Of a stretch of 64,000 nt of DNA, positions 18,463-27,806 are shown piece after piece. The stretch comes from Actinomadura sp. J1-007 (GTDB taxonomy: Bacteria > Actinomycetota > Actinomycetes > Streptosporangiales > Streptosporangiaceae): contig NZ_WING01000001.1 in NCBI RefSeq assembly GCF_009793335.1, forward strand, positions 1,922,001 through 1,986,000, given 5' to 3'. The position numbers were made by a program, and so were the translations under genes. The notes beneath the pieces were generated by a model. That model was not told the origin of the DNA and made no database searches. It saw only the letters and a program-made list of their open reading frames with translations. The stretch's first letter is position 1; every line of letters begins with the position of its first letter.

Positions 18463-19452
18463 ATGACGATGCCATGGCGGATTCTCTCGCTGCCCCCGCT
18501 CGGGGAGGATCTGGTGCGCGGGCTCTTCGCGCCAGTGGAGAACGAGGCGGAGGTGTCGTTCCCCAAGACCCGGGACCGGAACGGCCTGCACGCCGCGCTG
18601 GCCGACGCGGAAATCGTGATCGGAGACTTCACGGGCGCGCTGGCCCTGGACGCCGACGCTGTGGCCGCCGCACCGCACCTGGCGTTCGTCCAGATGCCGT
18701 CGGTCGGCACTGACAGCATCGACGTCGCGGCCCTGGCTGACGCGGGCGTCCCGGTCGCGAACGCGGCGGGCGCCAACGCGCGGGCCGTCGCGGAATGGGC
18801 AGTGGGAAGCGCATTCGCGCTGTGCCGCAACCTCGTGTGGGGAGACCGCGCGACGCGCCAGGGCGGATGGCCTCAGATGGACGTTCTGGCCCGCGGTCCC
18901 AGGGAGATTCACTCGCAGCGCGTCGGAATCGTCGGGTACGGCGCGATCGGCGCGGAGGCGGCACGGCTGTTCCAACGGCTCGACTGCGCGGTCTCGTACT
19001 GGACGCGCCGTCCGCGCCCCGACGCCACCGCGACGTACCGCGAGTTGGACGACCTCGTCGCGAACTCCGACATCCTCGTCCTCGCGCTGCCCTTGACCGA
19101 CGAGACGCGCGGACTGTTCGACCGCGACCGCCTCGCACTCCTTCCCGACAGGGCCCTCCTGGTGAACGTCGCGCGCGGCGGCATCGCGCCTGACGGCGCC
19201 GTGCTGGAGGCACTGGATTCCGGAAAGCTCGCCGGGGCGGCATTGGACGTGTTCGACGAGGAACCGCCGCCGGATGACCATCCGCTCCGTTCACACGAGA
19301 ACGTCCTGCTTTCCCCGCACGCGGCGGGCGGCTCGGCACAGGCGCAGCTCAACATCGTGTCCGCGGTGCGCGACAACGTCGTGGCGGCCGTCGAGGGCCG
19401 CCAGGTGGAGAACGTCGTCAACGGGGTAAACCCGCAGATCAGACGACGATGA
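18463..19452 (+). CDS. D-isomer-specific 2-hydroxyacid dehydrogenase
   Basis: 329 residues, ATG start at 18463 with only a weak upstream site. NAD-binding Rossmann motif VGIVGYGAIGAEAARLF at ~151-167. The catalytic Arg is in VNVARGGIAPDGAVL, Glu in DVFDEEPPPDDHPL, and His in LLSPHAAGGS. The family reduces 2-oxo acids to D-2-hydroxy acids (glyoxylate, hydroxypyruvate, phosphoglycerate). The specific substrate is not evident. Single gene after the repeat array behind the cyclo-ligase. Confidence 0.88.
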   Translation: MTMPWRILSLPPLGEDLVRGLFAPVENEAEVSFPKTRDRNGLHAALADAEIVIGDFTGALALDADAVAAAPHLAFVQMPSVGTDSIDVAALADAGVPVANAAGANARAVAEWAVGSAFALCRNLVWGDRATRQGGWPQMDVLARGPREIHSQRVGIVGYGAIGAEAARLFQRLDCAVSYWTRRPRPDATATYRELDDLVANSDILVLALPLTDETRGLFDRDRLALLPDRALLVNVARGGIAPDGAVLEALDSGKLAGAALDVFDEEPPPDDHPLRSHENVLLSPHAAGGSAQAQLNIVSAVRDNVVAAVEGRQVENVVNGVNPQIRRR

Positions 19453-19560
19453 TCACCCCCGGACGCGCGGCCCTGCGCGCGCCCGGGCGCTGGTGAAGGC
19501 TGAGCGGGGGCAGGTGCGTGCGGTCAGCACGGACGAACGGCGCGAGCGGCTGGTGCGAGC

Positions 19561-19692
19561 GGACGGCCGGCGCGGACGGCCGGCGCGGACGGCCGGCGCG
19601 GACGGCCGGCGCGGACGGCCGGCGCGGACGGTCGGCGCGGACGGTCGGCGCGGACGGTCGGCGCGGACGGTCGGCGCGGACGGTCGGCGCGG
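19561..19692. repeat. 13-bp minisatellite, about ten copies
   Basis: The unit GGCCGGCGCGGAC repeats in perfect register for about five copies. It then continues as GGTCGGCGCGGAC for about five more: one C-to-T change shared by a block. Degenerate units extend on both sides (about 19500-19810). Because 13 is not a multiple of three, all frames stay open and mimic long Arg-rich proteins. The whole 19453-19949 gap contains no other credible gene. Confidence 0.9.
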
Positions 19693-19949
19693 GTGGCTGG
19701 CACGGACGAACGGCACGAGCGGTCAGCCCCAGCGAACGGCCCGAGCGAACGGCGCGGACGGTCGATGCGGACGGGTCAGCGCGGACGGCCAGCACGGGCG
19801 ATCGATGCGGCGATCAGCGCGGGGGCGGGGTGATCGTGCCGCGCTCTGCCGGTCGCGGCGCGCCGTCCCTCAACCACAAATGTGCGATTCCGGCATGAAT
19901 CTGTAGGATTCCTAAACGATCAGTTGCGGACGGCCCCGAAGGATGGGAT

Positions 19950-21437
19950 GTGCACCTCGACATCTGGCTACTCCTCGGATCCACGCTCGTACTCTGCGCG
20001 ATCGCCGCGGTACGACTGTCGCACCGCCTCGGCCTCCCGACGCTGCTCGCGTACATGGGCATCGGGCTGTTCATCGGCGAGGGCGGCCCGTTCCACCTCA
20101 ACTTCGACAACGTCGAGCTCGCCGAGACGCTCGGCCTGGCCTCCCTCGTCCTGATCCTGGCCGAGGGAGGCATCACCACGAACTGGCGGCACGTGCGGCC
20201 CTCGGTGCCCGCCGCGCTCGTGGTGTCCACCCTCGGCACGCTGATCAGCATCGGCGTGGTCGCGGGCGCGTCGATGTGGCTGCTCGACATGGACTGGCGC
20301 CTGGCGTTCCTGCTGGCCGCGGTGCTCGCGCCGACCGACGCCGCCGCCGTGTTCTCCGTGCTGCGCCGGCTGCCGCTGCCGTCCCGGCTGACCGGCCTGC
20401 TGGAGGCCGAGTCCGGTTTCAACGACGCGCCGGTCGTGATCGTCGTGGTGACGCTGAGCGCCCACCACAGCGGCGTCCCGAACCTCCCCGAACTGTTCGG
20501 CGTGATGGTGTACGAGCTGATCGCGGGCGGGCTCATCGGCATCCTCGTCGGCTGGCTCGGCGCGTTCGCCCTGCGGCACGTCGCGCTGCCCGCGTCCGGC
20601 CTGTACCCGATCGCGGTGCTGTCGCTGTCGGTCGGCGCGTACGGCGGCGCGACGCTGCTGCACGCCAGCGGGTTCCTCGCCGTCTACGTCAGCGCGCTCC
20701 TGCTCGGGAACGCGCGGCTGCCGCACCGTCCCGCCACGCGCGGCTTCGCCGAGGGCATCGCGTGGCTGGCGCAGATCGGCGTGTTCGTGATGCTGGGCCT
20801 GCTCGCCTCGCCGAGCGACCTGCCCGCGCAGATCGTGCCCGCCCTGGTCATCGGGTTCGTGCTGCTGCTGATCGCCCGTCCGGTGTCGGTCGCGCTGTCG
20901 ACCATCGGCTTCCGGATGACGCTCGGCGAGAAGGTCTTCGCGTCGTGGGCCGGGCTGCGCGGCGCCGTCCCGATCGTCCTCGCCACGATCCCGATGGTGG
21001 AGGACGTGCCCGGCTCCGGGACGCTCTTCGCGATCGTATTCAACATCGTCGTCGTCTTCACCCTGCTCCAAGGGCCGACACTGCCGCTGGTCGCCCGCTG
21101 GTGCCGCCTGAAGAGCGACGACGAGGCCCGCGAACTCAACGTCGAGGCCGCGCCCCTGGAGGAACTGCACGCCGACCTGCTGGAGGTCCGCGTCCCCGCC
21201 GACTCCCGGATGAACGGCGTGGAGATCTTCGAGCTGCGCCTCCCCCAGGGCGCCTCGATCACCCTGGTCGTCCGGGACGGGTCCAGCTTCGTCCCCGAGT
21301 CCACCACGTCCCTGCGGACGGGCGACACCCTCCTCGTCGTGACCACAGAGGATGTCCGCGAGGCCGCCGAACGCCGCCTGCGCGCCGTCAGCCGGCGCGG
21401 CAAGCTCGCGGGCTGGTTCGGCGAGGACGGCACCTGA
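19950..21437 (+). CDS. potassium(or sodium)/proton antiporter, CPA1/CvrA type
   Basis: 495 residues, GTG start behind GAAGGATGGG. About 12 hydrophobic segments fill residues 5-390, with the Na+/H+ exchanger features GLPTLLAYMGIGLFIGEGG, LAPTDAAAVFSVLRR (TDA/PTD transport site, ~125-140) and LLEAESGFNDAPVVIVV (SGxND). The C-terminal part (~400-480) resembles a TrkA_C/RCK_C regulatory domain: LEVRVPADSRMNGVEIFELRLP. That combination fits K+/H+ antiporters of the NhaP2/CvrA group in the cytoplasmic membrane. Ion preference is inferred. Confidence 0.88.
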   Translation: MHLDIWLLLGSTLVLCAIAAVRLSHRLGLPTLLAYMGIGLFIGEGGPFHLNFDNVELAETLGLASLVLILAEGGITTNWRHVRPSVPAALVVSTLGTLISIGVVAGASMWLLDMDWRLAFLLAAVLAPTDAAAVFSVLRRLPLPSRLTGLLEAESGFNDAPVVIVVVTLSAHHSGVPNLPELFGVMVYELIAGGLIGILVGWLGAFALRHVALPASGLYPIAVLSLSVGAYGGATLLHASGFLAVYVSALLLGNARLPHRPATRGFAEGIAWLAQIGVFVMLGLLASPSDLPAQIVPALVIGFVLLLIARPVSVALSTIGFRMTLGEKVFASWAGLRGAVPIVLATIPMVEDVPGSGTLFAIVFNIVVVFTLLQGPTLPLVARWCRLKSDDEARELNVEAAPLEELHADLLEVRVPADSRMNGVEIFELRLPQGASITLVVRDGSSFVPESTTSLRTGDTLLVVTTEDVREAAERRLRAVSRRGKLAGWFGEDGT

Positions 21438-21439
21438 AC

Positions 21440-21945
21440 CCCCCGCCCGGCCCCGCTCGACGCGACATCCGGCACCTCGCCCGCCCCGCTCGAACGCCGC
21501 GCCCGCCCCGCTCGGACCCCGTTGTCCGGCCCGCTCGGACCCCGCACCCGGCTCGCTTGAGCCCTCGCGCCCGCCCCGTTCGGTCCCCGTGTGCGACCCG
21601 CTCGGACTCCGCGTCCAGCCCGCTCGCACGCCGCGTCCACCCCGCTCGGACTCCCGCGCGCGGCCCGCTCGGACCCCGTGTCCAGCCCGCTCGGACCCCC
21701 GCACTCGGCTCGCTCAGGCCCTCGCGCCCGCCCCGTTCGGGCCCCGTTGTCCGGCCCGCTCGGACCCCGCGCCCGCCGTTCGGGCCCGGTATGCGGCCCG
21801 CTCGGACCCCCGTTGTCCGGGCCGCTCGGACCCCGCGCCCGCCGTTCGGGCCCGGTATGCGGCCCGCTCGGACCCCCGTTGTCCGGGCCGCTCGGGCCCA
21901 TTGCCCGGCCCGCTCGGACGCCACGTCCGGCCGCCGGGAATGGAC
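21440..21945. repeat. degenerate GCCCGCTCGGACCCCG tandem array with a ~72-bp exact duplication
   Basis: The antiporter's stop is followed within a few bases by more than 20 imperfect units of GCCCGCTCGGACCCCG spaced 15-25 bp apart. Between about 21754 and 21900 a unit containing GTTCGGGCCCGGTATGCG is repeated almost exactly. No start codon with a ribosome site and no conserved protein is present, so open frames here are composition artefacts. Confidence 0.85.
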
Positions 21946-21978
21946 CCGGGGCGAATCCCGTTCCACATCTGGGTACCA

Positions 21979-22005
21979 TTAGCAGTCGTTCGGAGTGAGT
22001 GCCAG
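21979..22005. promoter_or_regulatory. CIRCE element (HrcA operator) in front of fmdB
   Basis: TTAGCAGTC at 21979-21987, a 9-nt spacer and GAGTGCCAG at 21997-22005. The HrcA consensus is TTAGCACTC-N9-GAGTGCTAA: the spacing is exact and 15 of 18 arm positions match. It lies 37 bp before the FmdB start. In Mycobacterium tuberculosis the homologue Rv0991c is reported to be heat-induced and in the HrcA regulon, which supports the call. hrcA itself is not in the window. Confidence 0.75.
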
Positions 22006-22042
22006 CCCGGATCCCGCCGGGCTGAGTCAGCGAGGAGGAACC

Positions 22043-22420
22043 GTGCCGACGTATCAGTACGTTTGCACCGAGTGCGGCGAGCCTCTTGAGGTCGTGCAGA
22101 AGTTCAGCGACGCCGCGCTGACCGAGTGCCCCGCATGCGCCGGCAAGCTGCGCAAGGTCTTCTCCGCCGCGGGGATCATCTTCAAGGGCAGCGGCTTCTA
22201 CCGCACCGACAGCCGCAGCTCGGGCTCCTCGTCCTCGACGGTAGGCGCCTCGTCCAACGGCTCGTCCAACGGATCGTCGTCCTCGAACGACGCGTCGTCC
22301 TCGTCCTCGTCGGGCGACTCCGCCAAGTCGAGCGACACGAAGTCGTCGTCGGGCAGCGGCTCCAACGGAAGCAGCGGCTCGTCGTCCTCGTCGTCCTCGT
22401 CCGGCGAGAAGGTCGCCTGA
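22043..22420 (+). CDS. FmdB-family zinc-ribbon protein with Ser-rich disordered tail
   Basis: 125 residues, GTG start with GAGGAGGAA three bases upstream. The N-terminus has the FmdB zinc ribbon: MPTYQYVCTECGE and CPACAGKLRKVFSA, four Cys in CxxC pairs at about 9/12 and 33/36. GIIFKGSGFYRTD closes the conserved domain at ~60. The remaining ~65 residues are almost only Ser, Gly, Asn, Lys and Asp, hence disordered. The mycobacterial homologue is a redox-regulated chaperone-like heat-shock protein. The CIRCE element here fits a stress role. Confidence 0.88.
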   Translation: MPTYQYVCTECGEPLEVVQKFSDAALTECPACAGKLRKVFSAAGIIFKGSGFYRTDSRSSGSSSSTVGASSNGSSNGSSSSNDASSSSSSGDSAKSSDTKSSSGSGSNGSSGSSSSSSSSGEKVA

Positions 22421-22639
22421 CCTCGGGCTTCTCCGCAGCCCAGGCCCGTACGTTCCACGATGACCGGAGGCCCGGCCCGGCACCCACCGCCGGCCCGCCC
22501 CTCCGGTCATCGCCATACCCACCCCCTCGCCTCCCTCCCGCGCCCGCAGACCCCCGCGTAAACAGGTCGTCTGCGCGATAGGCCCGCGTATTCCAGCACA
22601 AGCAGCAGGAGCCGAGAAGCGCTCCGTCGCAGGCCTCTC

Positions 22640-22900
22640 ACTCCCCAGCCGGTGCGAGCCCTCAGCGCCCGCCAACCGGTACAACACCCTGAGCCCCGCC
22701 AAGCGGAGGGACTCCCATAGCGCCCGCCAACCGGTGCGAGCCCGGAGCGCCCGCCAACCGGGGGTGCCCGCCCGGAACGCCCGCCAACCGGGGGCGCGGG
22801 CCCGGAGCGCCCGCCAACCGATGCGAGCGCGGAGCGCCCCCAACCGGAGATGCCAGCCCGGAGCCCCCGCCAACCGGGGAGGTGCGAGCCCTGAGCCGCG
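22640..22900. repeat. ~30-bp tandem repeat, about eight imperfect copies
   Basis: Units are built on GCCCGGAGCGCCCGCCAACCGG with a short variable part between copies. There are no unique spacers and the copies drift, so it is a minisatellite and not a CRISPR array. Confidence 0.8.
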
Positions 22901-23659
22901 TCCGGACAGGCTCCCATCCACGGTCATACGCGAGATGCAGGCCGCCCCGGCGCGCAAGGTCGGCGTAGTGCGCGGCCAGATGTACGGGCGGGGACGGCCG
23001 ACGCGATCGAGCAGCCCGGCGAGCGCGTGCCGCGGCTCCGCCGGGGCAGGTCGGCCGGAGCCGTCCGCGCTACCGGCCGACGATCATAGAACCGCTGGTC
23101 GGGACCTGTGAACGGTAACGACCCGAGGCACCCCACCGCGATCTGCACCCATCCCCCAGACCACCGGGTCGCCGTCCTTGATCGTTCTCGTCACTCCGTC
23201 CGCACGCTCATGCCCGTCGCGGGCCGGGCCTGCCGGGCTACATCTTCAGAGGTAGCGCCGCGCCCTGCCCTGCTTCCGATGGGGTAGCGCGGCTGCCCTC
23301 TCGCGCCCGACGCGTTCGCCCGTCTCGTTCCATCACGATGACGTCGTCAGCACGAACGCCCCCGTTGGCCGGAGCGACCCCCGTGAACGCAGCATTCGCA
23401 CCAGCAGACCGGACGCCGAAGGCACCGGAACCTCAGCCCGCAACCGCAGCCCGCAACCCCAGCCGCGGCCGCCCTCCGAAACGTTTCCCGCAAGCGCGCG
23501 ATCTTCGGGCCTGACATAGCTCTCTTATAGAGAGACTCTAGATACGAGATAAATTAGCGCCCTGTCGCCAGCCTCGGCCTCGCCACGCCGCGCCCACCGC
23601 GCCGAGATCTCGCCGCCCGCGCCGACCACCATCACCCTTCGGGCAAGTCGAGATACTAC
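22901..23659. other. gene-poor stretch before the MMPL gene
   Basis: I find no credible coding sequence on either strand. From about 23519 the base composition becomes more AT-rich and shows CTCTC-TTATA-GAGAG (23520-23534) plus scattered TCTCGA-like half-sites, which I treat as part of the control region of the next gene. Confidence 0.5.
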
Positions 23660-23684
23660 TTGACATCTCTCGAAGTTCGAGAGA
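23660..23684 (+). promoter_or_regulatory. -35 box and 19-bp palindromic operator of the MMPL transporter gene
   Basis: A consensus TTGACA (23660-23665) runs directly into TCTCTCGAA-G-TTCGAGAGA (23666-23684), a perfect dyad with 9-bp arms. Single half-sites occur nearby (GTCGAGAT about 23648, TATCTCGAACC about 23711). The dyad sits where a repressor would block the -10 region. No regulator gene is adjacent. Confidence 0.65.
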
Positions 23685-23762
23685 GCCTGATCGTCATCCG
23701 CCACACGACATATCTCGAACCTCGGTTCCGGAGGTCGACCTTGAGCACGCAGGAGAGGAATC

Positions 23763-25898
23763 ATGAGTGCACCTAGCCCGGCACCCCCCAGGACGTGGGC
23801 CCACCGCGCCGCCGGACTGATCGCGGGCCGCCGCACCAAGTGGGCCGTTCTGGCGTTGTGGATCGTTCTGCTGGCCGTCCTCGGGCCGCTCGCCGGCAAG
23901 CTCGGCGACGTCGAGGAGAACGACGCGGCGGGCTGGCTGCCCGGCGGCGCAGAGTCGACGCGCGTCGTGAAGCTGGAGGAGCAGTTCCGCAAGGACGGCA
24001 CGATGCTGGCCGTCGTCGTCTACGAGCGTTCGTCCGGCATCACCTCCGCCGACAAGGCCAAGGCAGCCTCGGACGTGGCCGGGCTCCGCGGGCTTCCCGG
24101 CGCCCAGCAGGTGCAGGGACCGTTCCCCTCCAAGGACGGCAAGGCCCTCCAGACGCTCGTGCCCCTCACCGACGAGGACGTCACCAAGGCCGTGGACGAC
24201 GGCCGCGACCTCGTCAAGCGCGGTCCGCCCGGACTCGACGCGCACGTCACCGGACCGGCCGGCGGTGGCGCCGACCAGTTCAAGGTCTTCGAGTCGATCG
24301 ACGGCTTCCTGCTCATGGCCGCCGGGATCGTCGTGATCGTCCTCCTCCTGTTCATCTACCGCAGCCCGGTGCTGTGGCTCGTCCCCGTGCTGAGCGCGGT
24401 GTTCGCCCTGGGACTCGCCCAGGCGGTCGTGTACCTCCTCGCCAAGAACGCCGACCTGACCGTCAACGGGCAGAGCGCGGGCATCCTGACCGTGCTGGTG
24501 TTCGGCGTCGCCACCGACTACGCGCTGCTCCTCGTCGCCCGCTACCGCGAGGAACTGCACCGGCACGCCGACCGGCACGAAGCCATGGCGTACGCGCTGC
24601 ACCGCGCCGCGCCCGCCGTCATCGCCTCCGCCGCGACCGTCGCGATCGGCCTGCTGTGCCTGCTGCTCGCCGACATGAACTCCACCGCCGGCCTCGGCCC
24701 GGTCGCCGCCGCCGGCGTCATCACCGCGCTCGCCGCGATGCTCACCCTCCTTCCCGCGCTGCTGGTCATCTGCGGCCGGTGGGTCTTCTGGCCGCTGGTC
24801 CCCCGCTACGACGCCAAGTACCTCAAGCCCGAGGCGTACGAGTCGGAGCACGGCGTCTGGAGCCGCGTCGCCGGCGCCGTCGCCCGCCACCCGCGCGTGC
24901 TGTGGGCCGCGACCACCGTCGGCCTGCTCGCGCTCACGCTCGGCCTCGGCTCGCTCAAGGCCGACGGGCTGTCGGACGCGGGCCAGTTCACCGGACGGCC
25001 CGACTCGATCGCCGGCAACGAGGTCATCGGCCGCCACTTCCCCGCCGGCTCCGGCTCCCCCGCCGTCGTGATCGCCAACACCGGCGCGGCCGGACCCGTG
25101 GCCGCCGCCGTCTCCGGCACCCCCGGCGTCGCCGAACTCGGCCGGCCCGCCACCGCCAACGGACTGGTCAAGTACGAGGCGACGCTACGCGACCCCGCCG
25201 ACAGTTCCGGAGCGCAGCGCACCATCGACCGGCTCCGCGCCGCCGCGCACGCCGTCCCGAACGCCGAGGCCAAGGTCGGCGGCACCACCGCGACCAGCCT
25301 CGACATCAAGCGCGCGTCCGCCCGCGACAACAAGGTGATCATTCCGATCGTGCTCGCGGTCGTCTTCCTCATCCTGATCCTGCTGCTGCGGGCCCTGGTC
25401 GCGCCGCTGCTGATGATGGCGACCGTCGTGCTGTCGTTCCTGGCCTCGCTCGGCGCCTGCGCGCTGATCTTCCGGCACGGTTTCGGGTTCGAGGGCACCG
25501 ACGCGGGATTCCCGCTCCTGGCGTTCATCTTCCTGGTCGCCCTCGGAGTCGACTACAACATCTTCCTCATGCACCGGGTGCGCGAGGAATCGCAGGCCCT
25601 CGGCACCCGCCGGGGCATCACCCGCGGCCTGACCGTCACCGGCGGCGTCATCACCTCCGCCGGCCTGGTCCTCGCCGCCACCTTCGCGGCGCTCGCCACG
25701 CTGCCGCTGGTGTCCATGGCCGAGATGGGCTTCGTGGTCGCGTTCGGCGTCCTGCTCGACACGCTGATCGTCCGGTCCCTGCTGCTGCCGGCCCTGGCGT
25801 ACGACATGGGCCGCCGCATCTGGGCCCCGAGCCGCCTCGCCGCCCGCCGCGGCGCCACCGAACAGGAGCCCCCGAAGGTCCTGGATCCCGTCCACTGA
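23763..25898 (+). CDS. MMPL/RND-family transporter
   Basis: 711 residues, ATG start with AGGAGAGG upstream. It has the MMPL layout: TM1 at ~28-48 (AVLALWIVLLAVLGPLAG), an extracytoplasmic loop to ~175, a helix block to ~375 containing GVATDYALLLVARYREEL (the GxxxDYxxF/LL...R proton-relay motif), a second loop to ~520, and a second helix block with GVDYNIFLMHRVREE. Such proteins export lipids or hydrophobic drugs using the proton gradient. It stands alone with its own promoter and terminator, so the substrate is unknown. Confidence 0.92.
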   Translation: MSAPSPAPPRTWAHRAAGLIAGRRTKWAVLALWIVLLAVLGPLAGKLGDVEENDAAGWLPGGAESTRVVKLEEQFRKDGTMLAVVVYERSSGITSADKAKAASDVAGLRGLPGAQQVQGPFPSKDGKALQTLVPLTDEDVTKAVDDGRDLVKRGPPGLDAHVTGPAGGGADQFKVFESIDGFLLMAAGIVVIVLLLFIYRSPVLWLVPVLSAVFALGLAQAVVYLLAKNADLTVNGQSAGILTVLVFGVATDYALLLVARYREELHRHADRHEAMAYALHRAAPAVIASAATVAIGLLCLLLADMNSTAGLGPVAAAGVITALAAMLTLLPALLVICGRWVFWPLVPRYDAKYLKPEAYESEHGVWSRVAGAVARHPRVLWAATTVGLLALTLGLGSLKADGLSDAGQFTGRPDSIAGNEVIGRHFPAGSGSPAVVIANTGAAGPVAAAVSGTPGVAELGRPATANGLVKYEATLRDPADSSGAQRTIDRLRAAAHAVPNAEAKVGGTTATSLDIKRASARDNKVIIPIVLAVVFLILILLLRALVAPLLMMATVVLSFLASLGACALIFRHGFGFEGTDAGFPLLAFIFLVALGVDYNIFLMHRVREESQALGTRRGITRGLTVTGGVITSAGLVLAATFAALATLPLVSMAEMGFVVAFGVLLDTLIVRSLLLPALAYDMGRRIWAPSRLAARRGATEQEPPKVLDPVH

Positions 25899-25917
25899 TC
25901 GAAAGAAAGTCTTACGT

Positions 25918-25952
25918 GAAGGGGCCCGGCCGGAAGGCGACCGGGCCCCTTC
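25918..25952 (+). terminator. terminator after the MMPL gene
   Basis: GAAGGGGCCCGG pairs with CCGGGCCCCTTC (12 bp, perfect) around an 11-nt loop, 19 bp after the stop codon. Confidence 0.85.
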
Positions 25953-26003
25953 GACATCCCCACACCCCACGCTGACCTGCGAGAACAGCCAGCTCGGGCA
26001 AGG

Positions 26004-26012
26004 TTATCCACA
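26004..26012. promoter_or_regulatory. single consensus DnaA box
   Basis: TTATCCACA, the exact DnaA-binding 9-mer, lies 51 bp before the phosphorylase gene. No second box is close, so it is not an origin. It may be a chance or titration/regulatory site. Confidence 0.35.
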
Positions 26013-26063
26013 GGCCGAAGAACGGTTCCCGTCGAGCGACCGGAGCTGGCTAGGGTCGGCGGC

Positions 26064-26884
26064 ATGACCAACGCGCTCTCATCCGTTTCCGCCGAGATCG
26101 GCGTCATCGGCGGCTCCGGCTTCTACTCCTTCCTCGACGACATCGAGGAGGTACGGGTCGACACGCCGTTCGGCGAGCCGAGCGACACCATCGCGGTCGG
26201 CGAGGTCCACGGCCGCCGCGTCGCGTTCGTCCCCGGCACGGCCGCGACCACCGCTACCCCCCGCACCGCATCCCCTACCGCGCCAACCTCTGGGCGCTCC
26301 GCTCGCTCGGCGTACGGCAGGTCCTCGCGCCGAGCGCCGTCGGATCGCTCACCACGACCCACGGCCCCGGCACCCTCGCGATCCCCGACCAGCTCGTCGA
26401 CCGCACCACCGGCCGCGTCCAGACCTATTACGACGAGAACGCCGCGATCCACGTCTCGTTCGCCGACCCCTACTGCCCCGCCGGCCGCCGCGTCGCCCTC
26501 GACGCCGCCCGCACGGCCGGCTGGAGACCCGTCGACGGCGGCACCCTGGCCGTCATCGAGGGTCCCCGCTTCTCCACCCGCGCCGAGTCCCGCTGGTACG
26601 CCGCGCAGGGCTGGACCCTCGTCGGGATGACCGGCCACCCCGAGGCCGTCCTCGCCCGCGAGCTCGCCCTCTGCTACACCCCGCTCTGTCTGGTCACCGA
26701 CCTCGACGCCGGGATCGAGGAGGGCGCCGGCGTGACCATGGACGAGGTCTTCCGCGTCTTCGGCGCCAACATCGAACGCCTCCGCACCCTCATGACCGAC
26801 GTCGTCAAGGCGCTGCCCTCCCAGCGCGAGTGCTTCTGCCCGCACGTCCTCGACGGCATGAAACTCCCCTTGGAGCTCCCATGA
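26064..26884 (+). pseudogene. S-methyl-5'-thioadenosine / purine nucleoside phosphorylase with one frameshift
   Basis: ATG at 26064. The start [15 protein letters not shown] is the MTAP/PNP family signature, followed by [24 protein letters not shown]. At about 26233 the frame breaks: one extra C in the CCCC run restores [50 protein letters not shown] and [13 protein letters not shown] to the stop at 26884, about 273 residues. The enzyme splits methylthioadenosine (or a related nucleoside) with phosphate. Since all motifs survive on both sides, a sequencing undercall is at least as likely as gene loss. Confidence 0.85.
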
Positions 26885-27758
26885 ACGCGCGCTTAGCTCA
26901 TCTGCGCCGCCCCCTGGCAGCGCTCGCCGCGGCTTCGGCGGCGGCCCTCGCACTCACCGTCCTGCGCCCGGGCCCTCCGCCTTCCGTACGCGTCCTCGCC
27001 GCCGCCCGTGACCTCGCGGGCGGCACCCGCCTCGGCGCCGGGGACGTCCGCACGGTCCACCTGCCGCCCGCCTCCGTCCCGTCCGGCTCACTCCATTCCC
27101 GCGTCGCGGGCCGCGTGCTGGCGGCTCCCATGCGGCGCGGCGAGCCCCTCACCGACGCCCGCCTCGTGGGCGGCGACCTCCTCCGCGGCTACGCCCCCGG
27201 CACGGTCGCCACCCCCGTCCGCATAGCCGACGCCGGAGCCGTCCGCCTCCTGCACCCCGGCGACCGCATCGACGTCCTGGCTCCGGCCACCACCACCCCA
27301 CCCGAACAGGACCCCACACCCCCCGACCGGGAAACAACAAAAACCTCGACCCCCAGAGCACTCCCTCCCCCCGCTCAATCCACCCCGCCCACCCTCGCCA
27401 CCAGCCCACCAAGCGAAGAACAAGCAGCAAGCACCGCCGCAAGCCCCATCCACACGCGACCACGCGCACCAAGGAGCACACGCCTCACCGCCCACGCAAA
27501 GCCCATCCAACACACACCAACAACAAGCACACCTCCGCCCCAAGAAGCCAACTCCTTCGGGCCGCACAAACACCCACAGGAGTCCGCAGCTGGGCGCGAG
27601 TAATCGTCTCCGACGTGACAGTGGTCGCGGTCCCCCGCAAGGCCGTCGACAGCACAGAGGAAGGAGCCCTCGTCGTACTGGCGACGGACCGTGGACAGGC
27701 GGCGGCACTAGCAGGAGCGGGCAGCGCCCTCGCCGTCACCATCACTGGGCATTGGTAA
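26881..27758 (+). pseudogene. SAF-domain protein with long Pro/Thr linker, frame broken once
   Basis: The ATG overlaps the phosphorylase stop (ATGA). Residues ~12-30 are a membrane anchor, followed by a SAF (CpaB/antifreeze-like) domain: SVRVLAAARDLAGGTRLGAGDV, RVLAAPMRRGEPLTDARL, HPGDRIDVLAPA. A linker of about 100 codons, rich in A and C on this strand, follows. The family's last part, ARVIVSDVTVVAVPRKA...GALVVLAT, appears in the next frame and ends at 27758. The break (one missing base) lies in the linker, perhaps at a CCCCCC run near 27324 or 27367. Inferred role: Flp pilus assembly CpaB-like. Confidence 0.7.
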
Positions 27759-27806
27759 CCTCAAGCCGTTACCAAACGCCTACCGTTCGTCATAAGGAAG
27801 AGGTAC

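Noticed and set aside
19439..19906. Arg/Pro-rich reading frames on both strands at 19.4-19.9 kb
   Set aside because: They are produced by a 13-bp repeat that leaves every frame open; there is no start context or conserved domain.
22640..22900. CRISPR-like array of 30-bp units
   Set aside because: No unique spacers, copies are contiguous and drifting, and there are no cas genes. It is a minisatellite.
23694..25037. Long minus-strand open frame opposite the MMPL gene
   Set aside because: Codon-position GC and conserved motifs belong to the plus strand; the minus frame is a Gly/Arg/Asp-rich shadow.
26004..26012. Replication origin at the DnaA box
   Set aside because: Only one box, no AT-rich unwinding region and no dnaA/dnaN neighbours.
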